From: Balneolaceae bacterium
Lineage (GTDB): Bacteria > Bacteroidota > Rhodothermia > Balneolales > Balneolaceae
Length of the DNA: 64,000 bases
Assembly (NCBI GenBank): GCA_017640605.1
Contig: JAEPQH010000002.1
Span: forward strand, 124,001-188,000
Reading direction: 5' to 3'
The number at the start of each line of letters is the position of its first letter. Positions within the stretch are counted from its first letter, which is position 1. Shown piece by piece: positions 46,477-54,773 of this stretch. The notes under the pieces were generated by a model, which did no database searches, was not told the origin of the DNA, and worked only from the letters and a program-made list of their open reading frames with translations. Both the position numbers and the translations under genes were made by a program.

Positions 46477-47238
46477 ATGGCAGACAAAACATTCAATAAA
46501 TCCGATTTAAAAGAGATTCTTTCTAAAGCTCAAAAAATCCAAAGTAGTTTAGAAATTGATAATCAGAAGGATAATTTAACCGTTGATGAGCTTACTGAAA
46601 TTGCTTCAGAAATCGGTATTTCAAAATCTGTTCTTAATCAAGCTCTGCAAATCCAAGAAACGCCTGATTTAGGAAGTACTTTCAATTGGCTGACAGGTAC
46701 TGGAGTAATTCAAACTACTGCTTTTATTAATCGATCGATTTCGAAAGAAGAACTCGAAGATAAATTAGCCGAATTGAATGCTATTACAGGTCAAAAGGGG
46801 CGTTTAGAACAAGTAGGAACTGCCGTCGATTGGGAATTAATAGAGTCGGAATTTATAGATTTGCAGCGCATTACTTTTTATCCTTCATCCAATGAAACTA
46901 AAATTACCCATCGAGTGAGTTGGAACGAAGTACGTTACCTTTGCCTTGGGCTTGCAGCTTTTTTTGGTGCCATTGCATTTATAGTATTAGGTAAAAGTTT
47001 TGGCTTACCTAAATCAACGTTTATGATGCTTTCTCCTCTCGGTGCATTGGGTGGTTACAGTTTATGTATGATTGGATTAAACAACTATTACAGAAAACAA
47101 AAAAGCAAGATGAAAAAAATTAGTAAAACATTAACTAGTGTTTTTTCTAAAAACAGTCCTAATACTATTATTATCGATGAGGAACTTCCAGCTAAACATA
47201 GTTCAGAAAATTCATCCAGAAAGAAAATTAAAAATTGA
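46477..47238 (+). CDS. Unknown membrane protein, first of two tandem paralogues
   Basis: The protein has 253 aa. The N-terminal ~50 residues are a helical region with KSDLKEILSKAQKIQSSLEI, then LTVDELTEIASEIGISKSVLNQAL, which reads as a small helical domain with a conserved GIS turn. The middle ~80 residues (FNWLTGTGVIQTTAFINRSI...) form a beta/alpha domain. Two adjoining membrane helices follow (LCLGLAAFFGAIAFIVLG and MMLSPLGALGGYSLCMIGL), then a lysine-rich tail. I do not recognise a named family. The next gene is a divergent copy of the same layout and the same length. Confidence 0.65.
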   Translation: MADKTFNKSDLKEILSKAQKIQSSLEIDNQKDNLTVDELTEIASEIGISKSVLNQALQIQETPDLGSTFNWLTGTGVIQTTAFINRSISKEELEDKLAELNAITGQKGRLEQVGTAVDWELIESEFIDLQRITFYPSSNETKITHRVSWNEVRYLCLGLAAFFGAIAFIVLGKSFGLPKSTFMMLSPLGALGGYSLCMIGLNNYYRKQKSKMKKISKTLTSVFSKNSPNTIIIDEELPAKHSSENSSRKKIKN

Positions 47239-47274
47239 CCTGCTTCAACCTTTCATATTCACTCTCTTAATTCG

Positions 47275-48036
47275 ATGTCTGATCCATTATTTGATAAAAA
47301 AGAAATTCAGCAGATCCTTAAAAAAGCATCTGAAATTCAAACGCAAAAAGATCTTTACGGAGATAAAGAGGGTTTAACTCGGAGTGAATTAGAAGTGCTA
47401 GCAAAAGAAGTGGGTATTGATGCCGATTCACTTAATCAGGCAATATTGAATAGAGAATCTGATACATTTGATACTACTTTTAACTGGTTTTCAGGGACAT
47501 CTAAGGTGCAGGATGTTTCTGTTGTTGAAGGCGAAGTAAATAAAGAGAATTGGGATGAGATTATTCGGGAAATCAGAAAAGTGATCGGAGGAATTGGTAA
47601 AGATTCCCGCCATCGGGATACTTTTGAATGGGAACAACGATTAAAAGACATTGGCTATCGCCATATTTCATTAACTGCAAAAAACGGAAAAACTACCATT
47701 CAATACGTGTACAGTTGGCAGGGAATTAAGTTTATAGCACAATTCTTTAGTTTTATTTTCCCTTTTACTATCACTGCAATTTCGTTTGATGGAAGTACCA
47801 TTCCCTTTGTATTTGCTATTCTTTCAGCTTCTATTGCTGGTGGTTTGGGCATTTTGGCGAGTAGAGTGTTCCTAAAACCCTTCTTTGAAAAACAAAAAGG
47901 AATAATGAAACAAACCTTAAAAGCGATTTCGCAAAAATTGACTTCGAAAGAACAACCAAAAATAGAAATTGAGGAGAATGCTTACTTAGAAAACGAAACA
48001 CTCTCCTCTTCTACAAATCGGCAACAAGAATCATAA
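47275..48036 (+). CDS. Unknown membrane protein, second of two tandem paralogues
   Basis: The protein has 253 aa and shares its layout with the gene 36 bp upstream: KKEIQQILKKASEIQ, LTRSELEVLAKEVGIDADSLNQAIL, FNWFSGTSKVQDVSVVEGEV, then two membrane helices (FIAQFFSFIFPFTITAISF and VFAILSASIAGGLGILASRVF), and a charged tail. The shared positions are strongest in the N-terminal helix-turn-helix-like block and the FNWxxGT motif. They probably arose by tandem duplication and may form a hetero-oligomer. Function unknown. The end overlaps the convergent gene by 6 bp. Confidence 0.65.
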   Translation: MSDPLFDKKEIQQILKKASEIQTQKDLYGDKEGLTRSELEVLAKEVGIDADSLNQAILNRESDTFDTTFNWFSGTSKVQDVSVVEGEVNKENWDEIIREIRKVIGGIGKDSRHRDTFEWEQRLKDIGYRHISLTAKNGKTTIQYVYSWQGIKFIAQFFSFIFPFTITAISFDGSTIPFVFAILSASIAGGLGILASRVFLKPFFEKQKGIMKQTLKAISQKLTSKEQPKIEIEENAYLENETLSSSTNRQQES

Positions 48037-48372
48037 ACTTTTTACCTTTAGTGCTTTGATTGCAGTTTCAAGACTACAAATCCCATCCTGAAAACTTTGC
48101 ACCCAAAATAGTACTGATTCCCGGCGGCGTTGTACGTATGGATCGCATGAAGAAAACATTCCCTTGAGCTCTTGAACCATAAAACGGACATCATTATAAA
48201 TTTCGATTTTTAGTTCATCCGGCAAGCTTCCCCAACTTAATAAATCGAAAGCCTGCTGCATTTCGGTGTATTCTTGTGCACTTTCTTTCTTTATTCGCTT
48301 TAGTAAAGGTGCTACAAAAATGTTTTTGTTTAATAGTGCTTGATTGGTTGAAGTAGTTACTGAGTTCATCAT
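48031..48372 (-). CDS. Hypothetical helical protein, 113 aa
   Basis: I do not recognise it. It is largely alpha-helical: IFVAPLLKRIKKESAQEYTEMQQAFDLL, LPDELKIEIYNDVRFMVQELKGMF, and VLFWVQSFQDGICSLETAIKAL. A CDPYVQRRRES loop is basic. No signal peptide or membrane helix is present. Two adjacent ATG codons (48372 and 48369) start it. A perfect 10-bp palindrome lies 43 bp upstream. It converges with the second paralogue by 6 bp. Confidence 0.55.
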   Translation of the reverse strand: MMNSVTTSTNQALLNKNIFVAPLLKRIKKESAQEYTEMQQAFDLLSWGSLPDELKIEIYNDVRFMVQELKGMFSSCDPYVQRRRESVLFWVQSFQDGICSLETAIKALKVKSL

Positions 48373-48414
48373 TTTGTTCCTTTTGTTTTTTTGATTTACT
48401 CTAAGCTAACACCA

Positions 48415-48440
48415 AGGGGTGACAACAGTATGTCACCCCT
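48415..48440. promoter_or_regulatory. Perfect palindrome between divergent genes, candidate operator
   Basis: AGGGGTGACA (48415-48424), 6-nt spacer ACAGTA, TGTCACCCCT (48431-48440). The core is TGACA-N6-TGTCA, a common layout for dimeric regulators. No T-tract follows on the plus strand. It lies in the gap between 48372 (minus) and 48512 (plus), so it could control both. Confidence 0.5.
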
Positions 48441-48511
48441 AAATCAAAATTTTTCTTCCCCCCTGTTTTTCTCATATTTCAGATCTGTAATTCTAACATC
48501 AAGCACATATT

Positions 48512-49465
48512 ATGAACCTTCGCTATCTATCATTGTTAAGTCTGTTTTTATTGATTGCTATAAGTCAATCTTCCAATGCTCAGTTGCCTGTTTCGTTAAG
48601 TTTACCTCAGGTAAGTCCTTTTGAAGAACGCAGTATTACCATTGGTTTTACTGAAATTAAGCTCGAATACAGTTCGGTAGGCATTAAAGGAAGAGATATT
48701 TGGGACGGTCTTATTCCTTATGGTGAAGTTTGGCGAACGGGTGCTAATAAAAATACAGTGTTTTCTGTTTCTGATGATGTGCTCATAAATGGTCAACCGC
48801 TAGCAAAAGGCTCGTATGGTTTCCATACTATTCCCGGAGAAAATGAATGGACGCTGATATTTTCTCACAATTCAGAGGCGTGGGGCAGTTATTTTTATAA
48901 TGAAGATGAAGATGCTTTGCGAGTTACGGTAGATTCAAAAGAAATGGATAGCAAGTATGAATGGATGAAATTTTCATTCAGCGAATACACGGATACCAGC
49001 GTTGCTATTTCACTAAAATGGGCACATCGCAGTGTACCCTTTGAAGTAACTATTCCACGAGAAGTAACTTTTGCCCATATCGAAAAACAGTTTACAACCC
49101 TGCCGGCTTTTAGTTGGCAAGGCTGGCTTCAGGGTGCTACTTATACCGTTCAAAATAATTACCGCTTGGAAAAAGGGTTAGAATGGGCTGAGAGAGCACA
49201 TTCAATGGAAAAAAACATTCAAACAGTAGGCTTACTTGGTAAACTCTATATTCTCAATAATAGAATTGAAGAAGGATTACAACTTGCTGAAGAATTAACT
49301 ACTTCTTGGGAAAACGAATGGCGTTCTCATTATTCTGCTGCAGAGATATTTGAAACTGCCGATAAAACTGATGAGGCAATTAAAGCGTACGAAAAAGCTA
49401 TTGAACTGCATCCCAATGAACGATCTAAACAAGTGTTGCGACAGCGAATAAATGCTTTAGACTAA
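48512..49465 (+). CDS. DUF2911-domain secreted protein with TPR repeats
   Basis: The protein has 317 aa with a signal peptide (YLSLLSLFLLIAISQSSNAQ). The DUF2911 domain has LEYSSVGIKGRDIWDGLIPYGEVWRTGANK, then LAKGSYGFHTIPGENEWTLIFSHN, the pattern widely seen in Bacteroidota. The last ~100 residues are tetratricopeptide-like, ending in DKTDEAIKAYEKAIELHPNE. Function is unknown, probably a periplasmic or outer-membrane binding protein. The 3' end overlaps folD by 4 bp, tail-to-tail. Confidence 0.87.
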   Translation: MNLRYLSLLSLFLLIAISQSSNAQLPVSLSLPQVSPFEERSITIGFTEIKLEYSSVGIKGRDIWDGLIPYGEVWRTGANKNTVFSVSDDVLINGQPLAKGSYGFHTIPGENEWTLIFSHNSEAWGSYFYNEDEDALRVTVDSKEMDSKYEWMKFSFSEYTDTSVAISLKWAHRSVPFEVTIPREVTFAHIEKQFTTLPAFSWQGWLQGATYTVQNNYRLEKGLEWAERAHSMEKNIQTVGLLGKLYILNNRIEEGLQLAEELTTSWENEWRSHYSAAEIFETADKTDEAIKAYEKAIELHPNERSKQVLRQRINALD

Positions 49466-50355
49466 TTAGAAGGATAAATAGATTTTTTAGCAGCTAATAA
49501 CGTGTTCTTCATCAGCATAGCTACTGTCATCGGGCCAACACCGCCCGGTACGGGAGTTATCCAGCTGGCTTTTTTGCGAACAGCTTCAAAATCAACATCA
49601 CCCACTAGTTTATAGCCTTTTTCGCTTTTTTCATCTGCAACACGATTGATTCCCACATCAATAACTACCACACCTTCTTTCACCATTTCCGGCTTTATAA
49701 GGTGCGGTTGCCCAGCTGCTACAATTAAAATGTCTGCATTGATAGTGTGGGCCGTTAAATCTTTTGTGTATTTATGGCAGATGGTAGTTGTTGCTTTACC
49801 CGATGCATTTTCTCGGGATAACATCACTGCCATTGGCGAACCAACAATATTACTCGCCCCAACTACCACGGCATGTTTTGATTTTACCGGAATACTGTAA
49901 TGTTTGAACAATTCCATCACGCCAGCAGGAGTACAGCTTCTAAAACAAGGCTGATCCACCGATAATCGCCCAACATTCATTGGGTGAAATCCATCTACAT
50001 CTTTTCGATGGTCGATACTTTCAATTACATCATATTTAGATAAATGAGACGGAAGCGGCATTTGCACGAGAATCCCATCCACAGAATCATCCTCATTAAA
50101 ACCTGTAATTACTTCTTTTAGCTCTCGAGCCGAAATGGTGTCTTGTAATACCAAAGTGTTGGTTTCTATACCAACATCTTTACACGCTTTGGTTTTGGTA
50201 CCTGTATAAACTACAGATGCCGGATCGTCACCCACCAAAATCACTTGAAGAAATGGTGCACGATTTCCTTTCTGAACCCATTGCTCAACATCGCTGCGAA
50301 CACCGTCCCGCATTAAAGCAGCTACTTTTTTACCGTCTATAATTTCTGCGCTCAT
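49462..50355 (-). CDS. folD: Bifunctional methylenetetrahydrofolate dehydrogenase / methenyl-THF cyclohydrolase
   Basis: FolD converts 5,10-methylene-THF to 10-formyl-THF for purines and initiator tRNA. The active-site pair Tyr50 and Lys54 lies in SVVYTGTKTKACKDVGI. DGILVQMPLPSHL, RRKDVDGFHP-like HRKDVDGFHPMNVGRL, and GASNIVGSPMAVML plus PGGVGPMTVAMLMKN are the family signatures. It has 297 aa. It starts 2 nt after the response-regulator stop, so both are probably cotranscribed. Confidence 0.96.
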   Translation of the reverse strand: MSAEIIDGKKVAALMRDGVRSDVEQWVQKGNRAPFLQVILVGDDPASVVYTGTKTKACKDVGIETNTLVLQDTISARELKEVITGFNEDDSVDGILVQMPLPSHLSKYDVIESIDHRKDVDGFHPMNVGRLSVDQPCFRSCTPAGVMELFKHYSIPVKSKHAVVVGASNIVGSPMAVMLSRENASGKATTTICHKYTKDLTAHTINADILIVAAGQPHLIKPEMVKEGVVVIDVGINRVADEKSEKGYKLVGDVDFEAVRKKASWITPVPGGVGPMTVAMLMKNTLLAAKKSIYPSN

Positions 50356-50357
50356 AG

Positions 50358-51728
50358 TTATCGCTCGATGTTATACTTTTTCATTTTATTGTACACATGA
50401 CTTCGTTGCAAACCGATGGTTTCTGCCGTTTGAGAAATATTCCAGTCATGTTTTTCTAATTGCTGTTTCAAAAATAAGCGTTCTGCTGATTCTTTAAATA
50501 ACTGAAAATCATTTTCAGCGTGTACCAATTCTGTTAAATCACTTTTTTGGTTCGAAGATGGCTTTAGAATGGTATGAATCAACTCTTCGGTAATCTCACC
50601 GTCGCTGGAAAGTATTGCAAGGCGTTCGATTGTATTCTGAAGTTCACGAACATTACCGCTCCAACTCCGGTCTTGTAAGGCGTTTAATGCCCCACCTGAC
50701 AATGAAATATTCGAAAAGCTGATGTCATCGTTCTGAAGTTTAGTTAGCCATGCTTTTGCAAGAGCCGGAATATCCTGCTTTCGTTCATCTAATGGAGGTA
50801 TCTGAATTGGGATTACTCCAATTCTGTGGTAGAGATCTTCACGAAAATTCCCTTGTTCTATTTCTTCTTCCAGTTTCTTATTGGTTGCCGCAATTACGCG
50901 TACATCTACATCTATTACCTCAGCCCCACCCACTCGGGTAATTTGCTGTTCTTGCAATGCACGTAATAGTTTTGCTTGTGCTTCCAACGGCATATCACCG
51001 ATTTCATCAAGAAATAGGGTTCCGCCATCGGCTAATTCAAACTTTCCTTTTCTTTGTTGATGCGCGCCGGTAAATGCTCCTTTTTCGTGCCCAAAAAGCT
51101 CACTTTCAATCAAATCCGGTGGAATCGCTGCACAATTTACATCGATAAAGTTTTCCCCTTCTCTTGGGCTTAATTCATGAATCCAACGTGCCACTAATTC
51201 CTTTCCGGTCCCATTTGCTCCGGTTATCAATACTCTAGATTTAGTCGGAGCTACCTTTTCTATCAGATTTTTGATTCGATTGATCGCTGCACTTTCACCT
51301 AAAATGGGAGGTAATTTGGGCAATCGCTCTTTCATCTTGGTGATTTTTCTGTTCAGCGATTCCTGAGAAAGAGCGTTTCGAGTAGCTAAGAGTAATCGAT
51401 TTAAATCCGGTGGTTTTTCCAGAAAATCGAAGGCTCCATATTTAGTGGCTTCTACAGCAATCTCGATAGTGCCATGACCTGATATCATAACAACGGGAAT
51501 TTCACTTCCGGTTTCTCTGAGCTTTTTTAAGGTTTCCAGGCCATCCATCCCCTTCATCTTTATATCCAGAAACATCAAGTGGATGGTTTCTTTAGCAATA
51601 ATCTCTAGCGCTTCGGCGCCACTTTCTGCTGTGGAAACGGTATATCCTTCAAATTCAAGGATTTCTTTTAGCGTTGATCGAATTGCCCGTTCGTCGTCAG
51701 TAACGAGAATATGTGCTTTATTTGCCAT
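50358..51728 (-). CDS. Sigma-54-dependent response regulator (NtrC/AtoC type)
   Basis: The protein has 456 aa in three parts. The receiver domain has phospho-acceptor Asp55 in LMFLDIKMKGMDG, with DD at 11-12 and EKP at about 103. The AAA+ domain has Walker A GANGTGKE near residue 170, the sigma-54 contact loop GAFTGA in ELFGHEKGAFTGAH, and Walker B GGTLFLDEIGDM. The C-terminal Fis-type helix-turn-helix reads NISQTAETIGLQRSHVYNKM. No histidine kinase is adjacent, so its sensor is unknown. It shows that the cell has a sigma-54 system, consistent with the promoter seen before lon. Confidence 0.95.
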   Translation of the reverse strand: MANKAHILVTDDERAIRSTLKEILEFEGYTVSTAESGAEALEIIAKETIHLMFLDIKMKGMDGLETLKKLRETGSEIPVVMISGHGTIEIAVEATKYGAFDFLEKPPDLNRLLLATRNALSQESLNRKITKMKERLPKLPPILGESAAINRIKNLIEKVAPTKSRVLITGANGTGKELVARWIHELSPREGENFIDVNCAAIPPDLIESELFGHEKGAFTGAHQQRKGKFELADGGTLFLDEIGDMPLEAQAKLLRALQEQQITRVGGAEVIDVDVRVIAATNKKLEEEIEQGNFREDLYHRIGVIPIQIPPLDERKQDIPALAKAWLTKLQNDDISFSNISLSGGALNALQDRSWSGNVRELQNTIERLAILSSDGEITEELIHTILKPSSNQKSDLTELVHAENDFQLFKESAERLFLKQQLEKHDWNISQTAETIGLQRSHVYNKMKKYNIER

Positions 51729-51898
51729 GCTTAAAACTACTCAGAATGCAGTGGAAATGAAATGGAGTTGATGGATGAATTACCAACCCTTTAAAACTCT
51801 TGGTTGCTACCAGAGTTCGATGTTTTAGTTCCTCTTTTCATCGTCAATCTGAATATCCATTTTTCTCAAAATCAATACGTACAATTCCTGATCATGGA

Positions 51899-53338
51899 TC
51901 AATAACTTTGATACAGATACTGGAGTATTTCTTCATGAATCGCATCTATCGGACGAACTTTTCCTATAAAATTGTTGGCGGCTAAACTCACAATTAGTGT
52001 ATCACCTGATGCAGTTTCGAAAAAGCCACCTAGTGTGCGAACTCCGGCAACGTATCCCGATTTTCCCCTAAAGTTTCTATACAGCGGTGTTCCTTTCATT
52101 CTATGGGCGATGGTACCATCGATTCCTGCAACCGATAAACTTTTGAAGAACGTAGGAAACTCTGAATGTTGCTGAATTTTCACTAGAAAATCGGATAAAA
52201 TGCTTGTTTTTGTAAAATTCCCGGAAGCCATCCCTGATCCGTCTCTCATATTTACATAAGTGGTATCAATACCTAATTCGCCTAGAAATCTTCTTACTTC
52301 CTTTATACCAGCATCAAATGAACCGGGTAGACCCTGTCTCTCTGCTGCTAAGGTTTTTAAAAGCATTTCGGTATAAAAATTATCGCTTTCTTTATTTGCC
52401 CAAATAACCATTTCTGATAACGGTACAGAGGTATGTGAGGCAACCTCCGTTAAATTTTTATCAGAATATTCCTGTGTGCTGAGAATTGCATCAAAAGTTG
52501 AAGTTGTCCGAAATCCATTCTTTTTGAGAAATAAATCGAACGAATGAATGAAATACTGATGAGCCTCAGAAACCGCAAATGCCTCTTCTTCTACATATCC
52601 TTGCGGCAAATCACTACCGAGGTGATACTCGTTTTTACCGAGATATTTGAGATAATCTTCGTCGTATTTTCTATGCTTTTCAACGATGTGCTGCCTGTTA
52701 TGAAAAGTTACATAATCGGTGTTGTAGGGCCACCAGCTAATAATGGGTTTTCCACCGATCGGTCCATCAGCAATCACGGTAAGGTCAACGGCATTATTAT
52801 TAAACGAAAGAGGATTTATTTCTACGCCATAGTAGAAACTCAAATCTTCCCAATCCCAGCCTTTTGGGAAAGGTTGATCATCAAAAAAAGAAACATCAGC
52901 CACAATGTTACCCTGTATTCCTCGAATTCCGGATTTTTGTAACTGTTTAGCAAGTGATGTAAACACAAACTCACGTTCATCGTCGTAAAAAATTCCGGAA
53001 ATGCTCGGGTCTCCACTCCCACGAATAATCAAATCGCCAATCAGAATAGAGTCGCGAATTGCACCATCTGCCAACACCCTTGTTGTATAACGATAATCGC
53101 CACCCAAACCATCAAGTACAGCGGCTGTGGTAAACAACTTTTGATTCGATGCGGGTATAATCAAATGATTTGATTGATATTCTTCTATCTGCACCCCATT
53201 TACATCCCTAACACTTACCGACCAAAAAGCCCCAGTAGATTCACCCTTTTTTAGAATTGACTCCAGATTTTGAGCTAATAAAAAATCCGCAGGAAGTAGT
53301 AATAAGAACACCCAGAAACTGCGGATTAGCAATGTCAT
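51899..53338 (-). CDS. dacB: D-alanyl-D-alanine carboxypeptidase/endopeptidase, PBP4 type (S13)
   Basis: This periplasmic penicillin-binding protein trims peptidoglycan peptides. The protein has 479 aa with a signal peptide (SFWVFLLLLPADFLLAQ). The three active-site motifs are intact: SNQK at 64-67 (Ser64, Lys67), SDN at 318-320 and KSG at 426-428. The large insert with PFPKGWDWEDLSFYYG between motifs is typical of PBP4. RDGSGM precedes the C-terminal half. It is 6 bp downstream of the EIIA gene. Confidence 0.94.
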   Translation of the reverse strand: MTLLIRSFWVFLLLLPADFLLAQNLESILKKGESTGAFWSVSVRDVNGVQIEEYQSNHLIIPASNQKLFTTAAVLDGLGGDYRYTTRVLADGAIRDSILIGDLIIRGSGDPSISGIFYDDEREFVFTSLAKQLQKSGIRGIQGNIVADVSFFDDQPFPKGWDWEDLSFYYGVEINPLSFNNNAVDLTVIADGPIGGKPIISWWPYNTDYVTFHNRQHIVEKHRKYDEDYLKYLGKNEYHLGSDLPQGYVEEEAFAVSEAHQYFIHSFDLFLKKNGFRTTSTFDAILSTQEYSDKNLTEVASHTSVPLSEMVIWANKESDNFYTEMLLKTLAAERQGLPGSFDAGIKEVRRFLGELGIDTTYVNMRDGSGMASGNFTKTSILSDFLVKIQQHSEFPTFFKSLSVAGIDGTIAHRMKGTPLYRNFRGKSGYVAGVRTLGGFFETASGDTLIVSLAANNFIGKVRPIDAIHEEILQYLYQSY

Positions 53339-53344
53339 AGTAAT

Positions 53345-53944
53345 TTAGTGAACGAAATATTTCTCTTCTTCATCGCGAAACGCTTCAATGATCACTTCGG
53401 AAGTTTCGGAATTCAAAATCTTTTCGTGAAATGAAGAGCTATTCATTAACCGAGAAATCCTGCTCAGTAACTTAATGTGCTGCGAGTGATTTCCATCCGG
53501 CCCGACAAGTAAAAAAATGATCTGTACCGGTTCATTATCGATGGAATTAAAATCGAGAGGTTTTGAGAGTCGTGCAAAAGCAGCATAGTTCTTATCTACA
53601 GCTTGTGTTTTGCAATGTGGAATGGCTAAGCCTTTACCTACCCCGGTAGACATTATTCGCTCTCTTTCAAATACCGATTCTCTAACAGCTTTCACCGCTT
53701 GATCGTCCAACACACTCTTTAGAGTATCAATCAAATCATTAATGACTTGTGTTTTTGTGTTCGCTTCAAGATTCGGCAACACGGTTTGTTCGTCAAGTAG
53801 AGTGTGTAAATTCATAAAGTTATCGGATAGCAAATTAGACTTCAATATATGGATATCTGATTTCTTAATATAGCTTGCTGCGATGGAATCAATCAAAGCT
53901 AAATTCTCTGATTCTGTTTTTTTTGCACTTTTGTGTGTGATCAT
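53345..53944 (-). CDS. PTS fructose-type EIIA / PtsN-like protein
   Basis: The EIIA domain (about residues 44-195) has the phospho-acceptor His110 in GLAIPHCKT, plus FERERIMSTGVGKG and IIFLLVGPDGNHSQHIKLL. In PtsN-type proteins this domain is a nitrogen-PTS regulator. A 43-residue N-terminal extension precedes the usual start (NLHTLLDEQTVLPNL). A strong Shine-Dalgarno (AGAGGAG) lies about 11 nt before the ATG at 53944 and none lies before the internal ATG at 53815, so I keep the longer form. No HPr or enzyme I is in the window. Confidence 0.87.
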   Translation of the reverse strand: MITHKSAKKTESENLALIDSIAASYIKKSDIHILKSNLLSDNFMNLHTLLDEQTVLPNLEANTKTQVINDLIDTLKSVLDDQAVKAVRESVFERERIMSTGVGKGLAIPHCKTQAVDKNYAAFARLSKPLDFNSIDNEPVQIIFLLVGPDGNHSQHIKLLSRISRLMNSSSFHEKILNSETSEVIIEAFRDEEEKYFVH

Positions 53945-54080
53945 TACTTTTTTCTCCTCTTTTTGACGTGCGCTAAAACCATTCTTTTCCGTTTAGCGTT
54001 GCCCATTCATAATTCGTATAGCCCTTAGGTACTTATCGGTTCAAATGTTGGATAAATAACTCTGTGAATTCTGCAAAGTC

Positions 54081-54773
54081 ATGGAAATCTCCGTATTCTT
54101 GGCTATGGATTGGATACAAACTTCCCTCGCAGTTTTTAAAAAAGATTTAAGGATAGAGTTCCGGACGCGATTTGCCGTTAACATGGTACTCGCATTTGTG
54201 GTGGCTTCGTTGCTACTTATACTTTTTACACTAAAGGCTCAGTCGCTTGATCCTACACCAAAAGCCGGCCTCGTTTGGATAATCATTTTGTTCGCCGCTC
54301 TTTCTGCTTTGGGACGCAGTTTTATCTCAGAAACGGATAAAAGCACATACGACTTACTCAGAATTTACGCGCCAGGTACCGTTGTTTATTTAGGAAAGCT
54401 CTTTTTTAATTGCGCGTTTTCCCTCTTTATTAACACTGCAACATTTGTCATTTATCTGTTTTTGATGGATATGAGCATTGTTTCCTATCCCGCTTTTTTT
54501 GTAATGTTGATATTAGGCACTCTTGGACTGAGCTCAGTTTCTACCATGACTGCAGCCATTGTTTCGCAGGCAGACCGTAAAGGCGCTGTTTTTTCAGTGT
54601 TATCTATTCCCCTTTTTATTCCATTGATTTTATTATTAAGTAGAGTCACTAAAGCAGCGCTTGTAGATGCTTCGTTGGATGCTTTTACTGGGGATGTTTT
54701 TGCCTTGATTGGCTTTGCCGGTGTTACCGTTACGGCCGGTGTTTTATTGTTTGATTTTATCTGGGATGAGTAA
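54081..54773 (+). CDS. ccmB: Heme exporter CcmB
   Basis: CcmB is the membrane part of the CcmABC transporter for cytochrome c maturation. The protein has 230 aa, with six hydrophobic helices after the cytosolic start FKKDLRIEFRTRFAVN. The motif LFAALSALGRSFISETDKST and the loop SQADRKGAVFSVLSIPLFIPLI are characteristic. Start is uncertain: the ATG at 54105 gives the usual MDWIQTSLAVFKKDLR opening, and the ATG at 54081 adds eight residues. No other ccm gene is in the window. holB overlaps its stop by 1 nt. Confidence 0.85.
   Translation: MEISVFLAMDWIQTSLAVFKKDLRIEFRTRFAVNMVLAFVVASLLLILFTLKAQSLDPTPKAGLVWIIILFAALSALGRSFISETDKSTYDLLRIYAPGTVVYLGKLFFNCAFSLFINTATFVIYLFLMDMSIVSYPAFFVMLILGTLGLSSVSTMTAAIVSQADRKGAVFSVLSIPLFIPLILLLSRVTKAALVDASLDAFTGDVFALIGFAGVTVTAGVLLFDFIWDE

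Noticed and set aside
52544-52942. 132-codon open frame antisense to dacB
   Set aside because: dacB is fully intact in the opposite strand, and the peptide reads as a low-complexity shadow.
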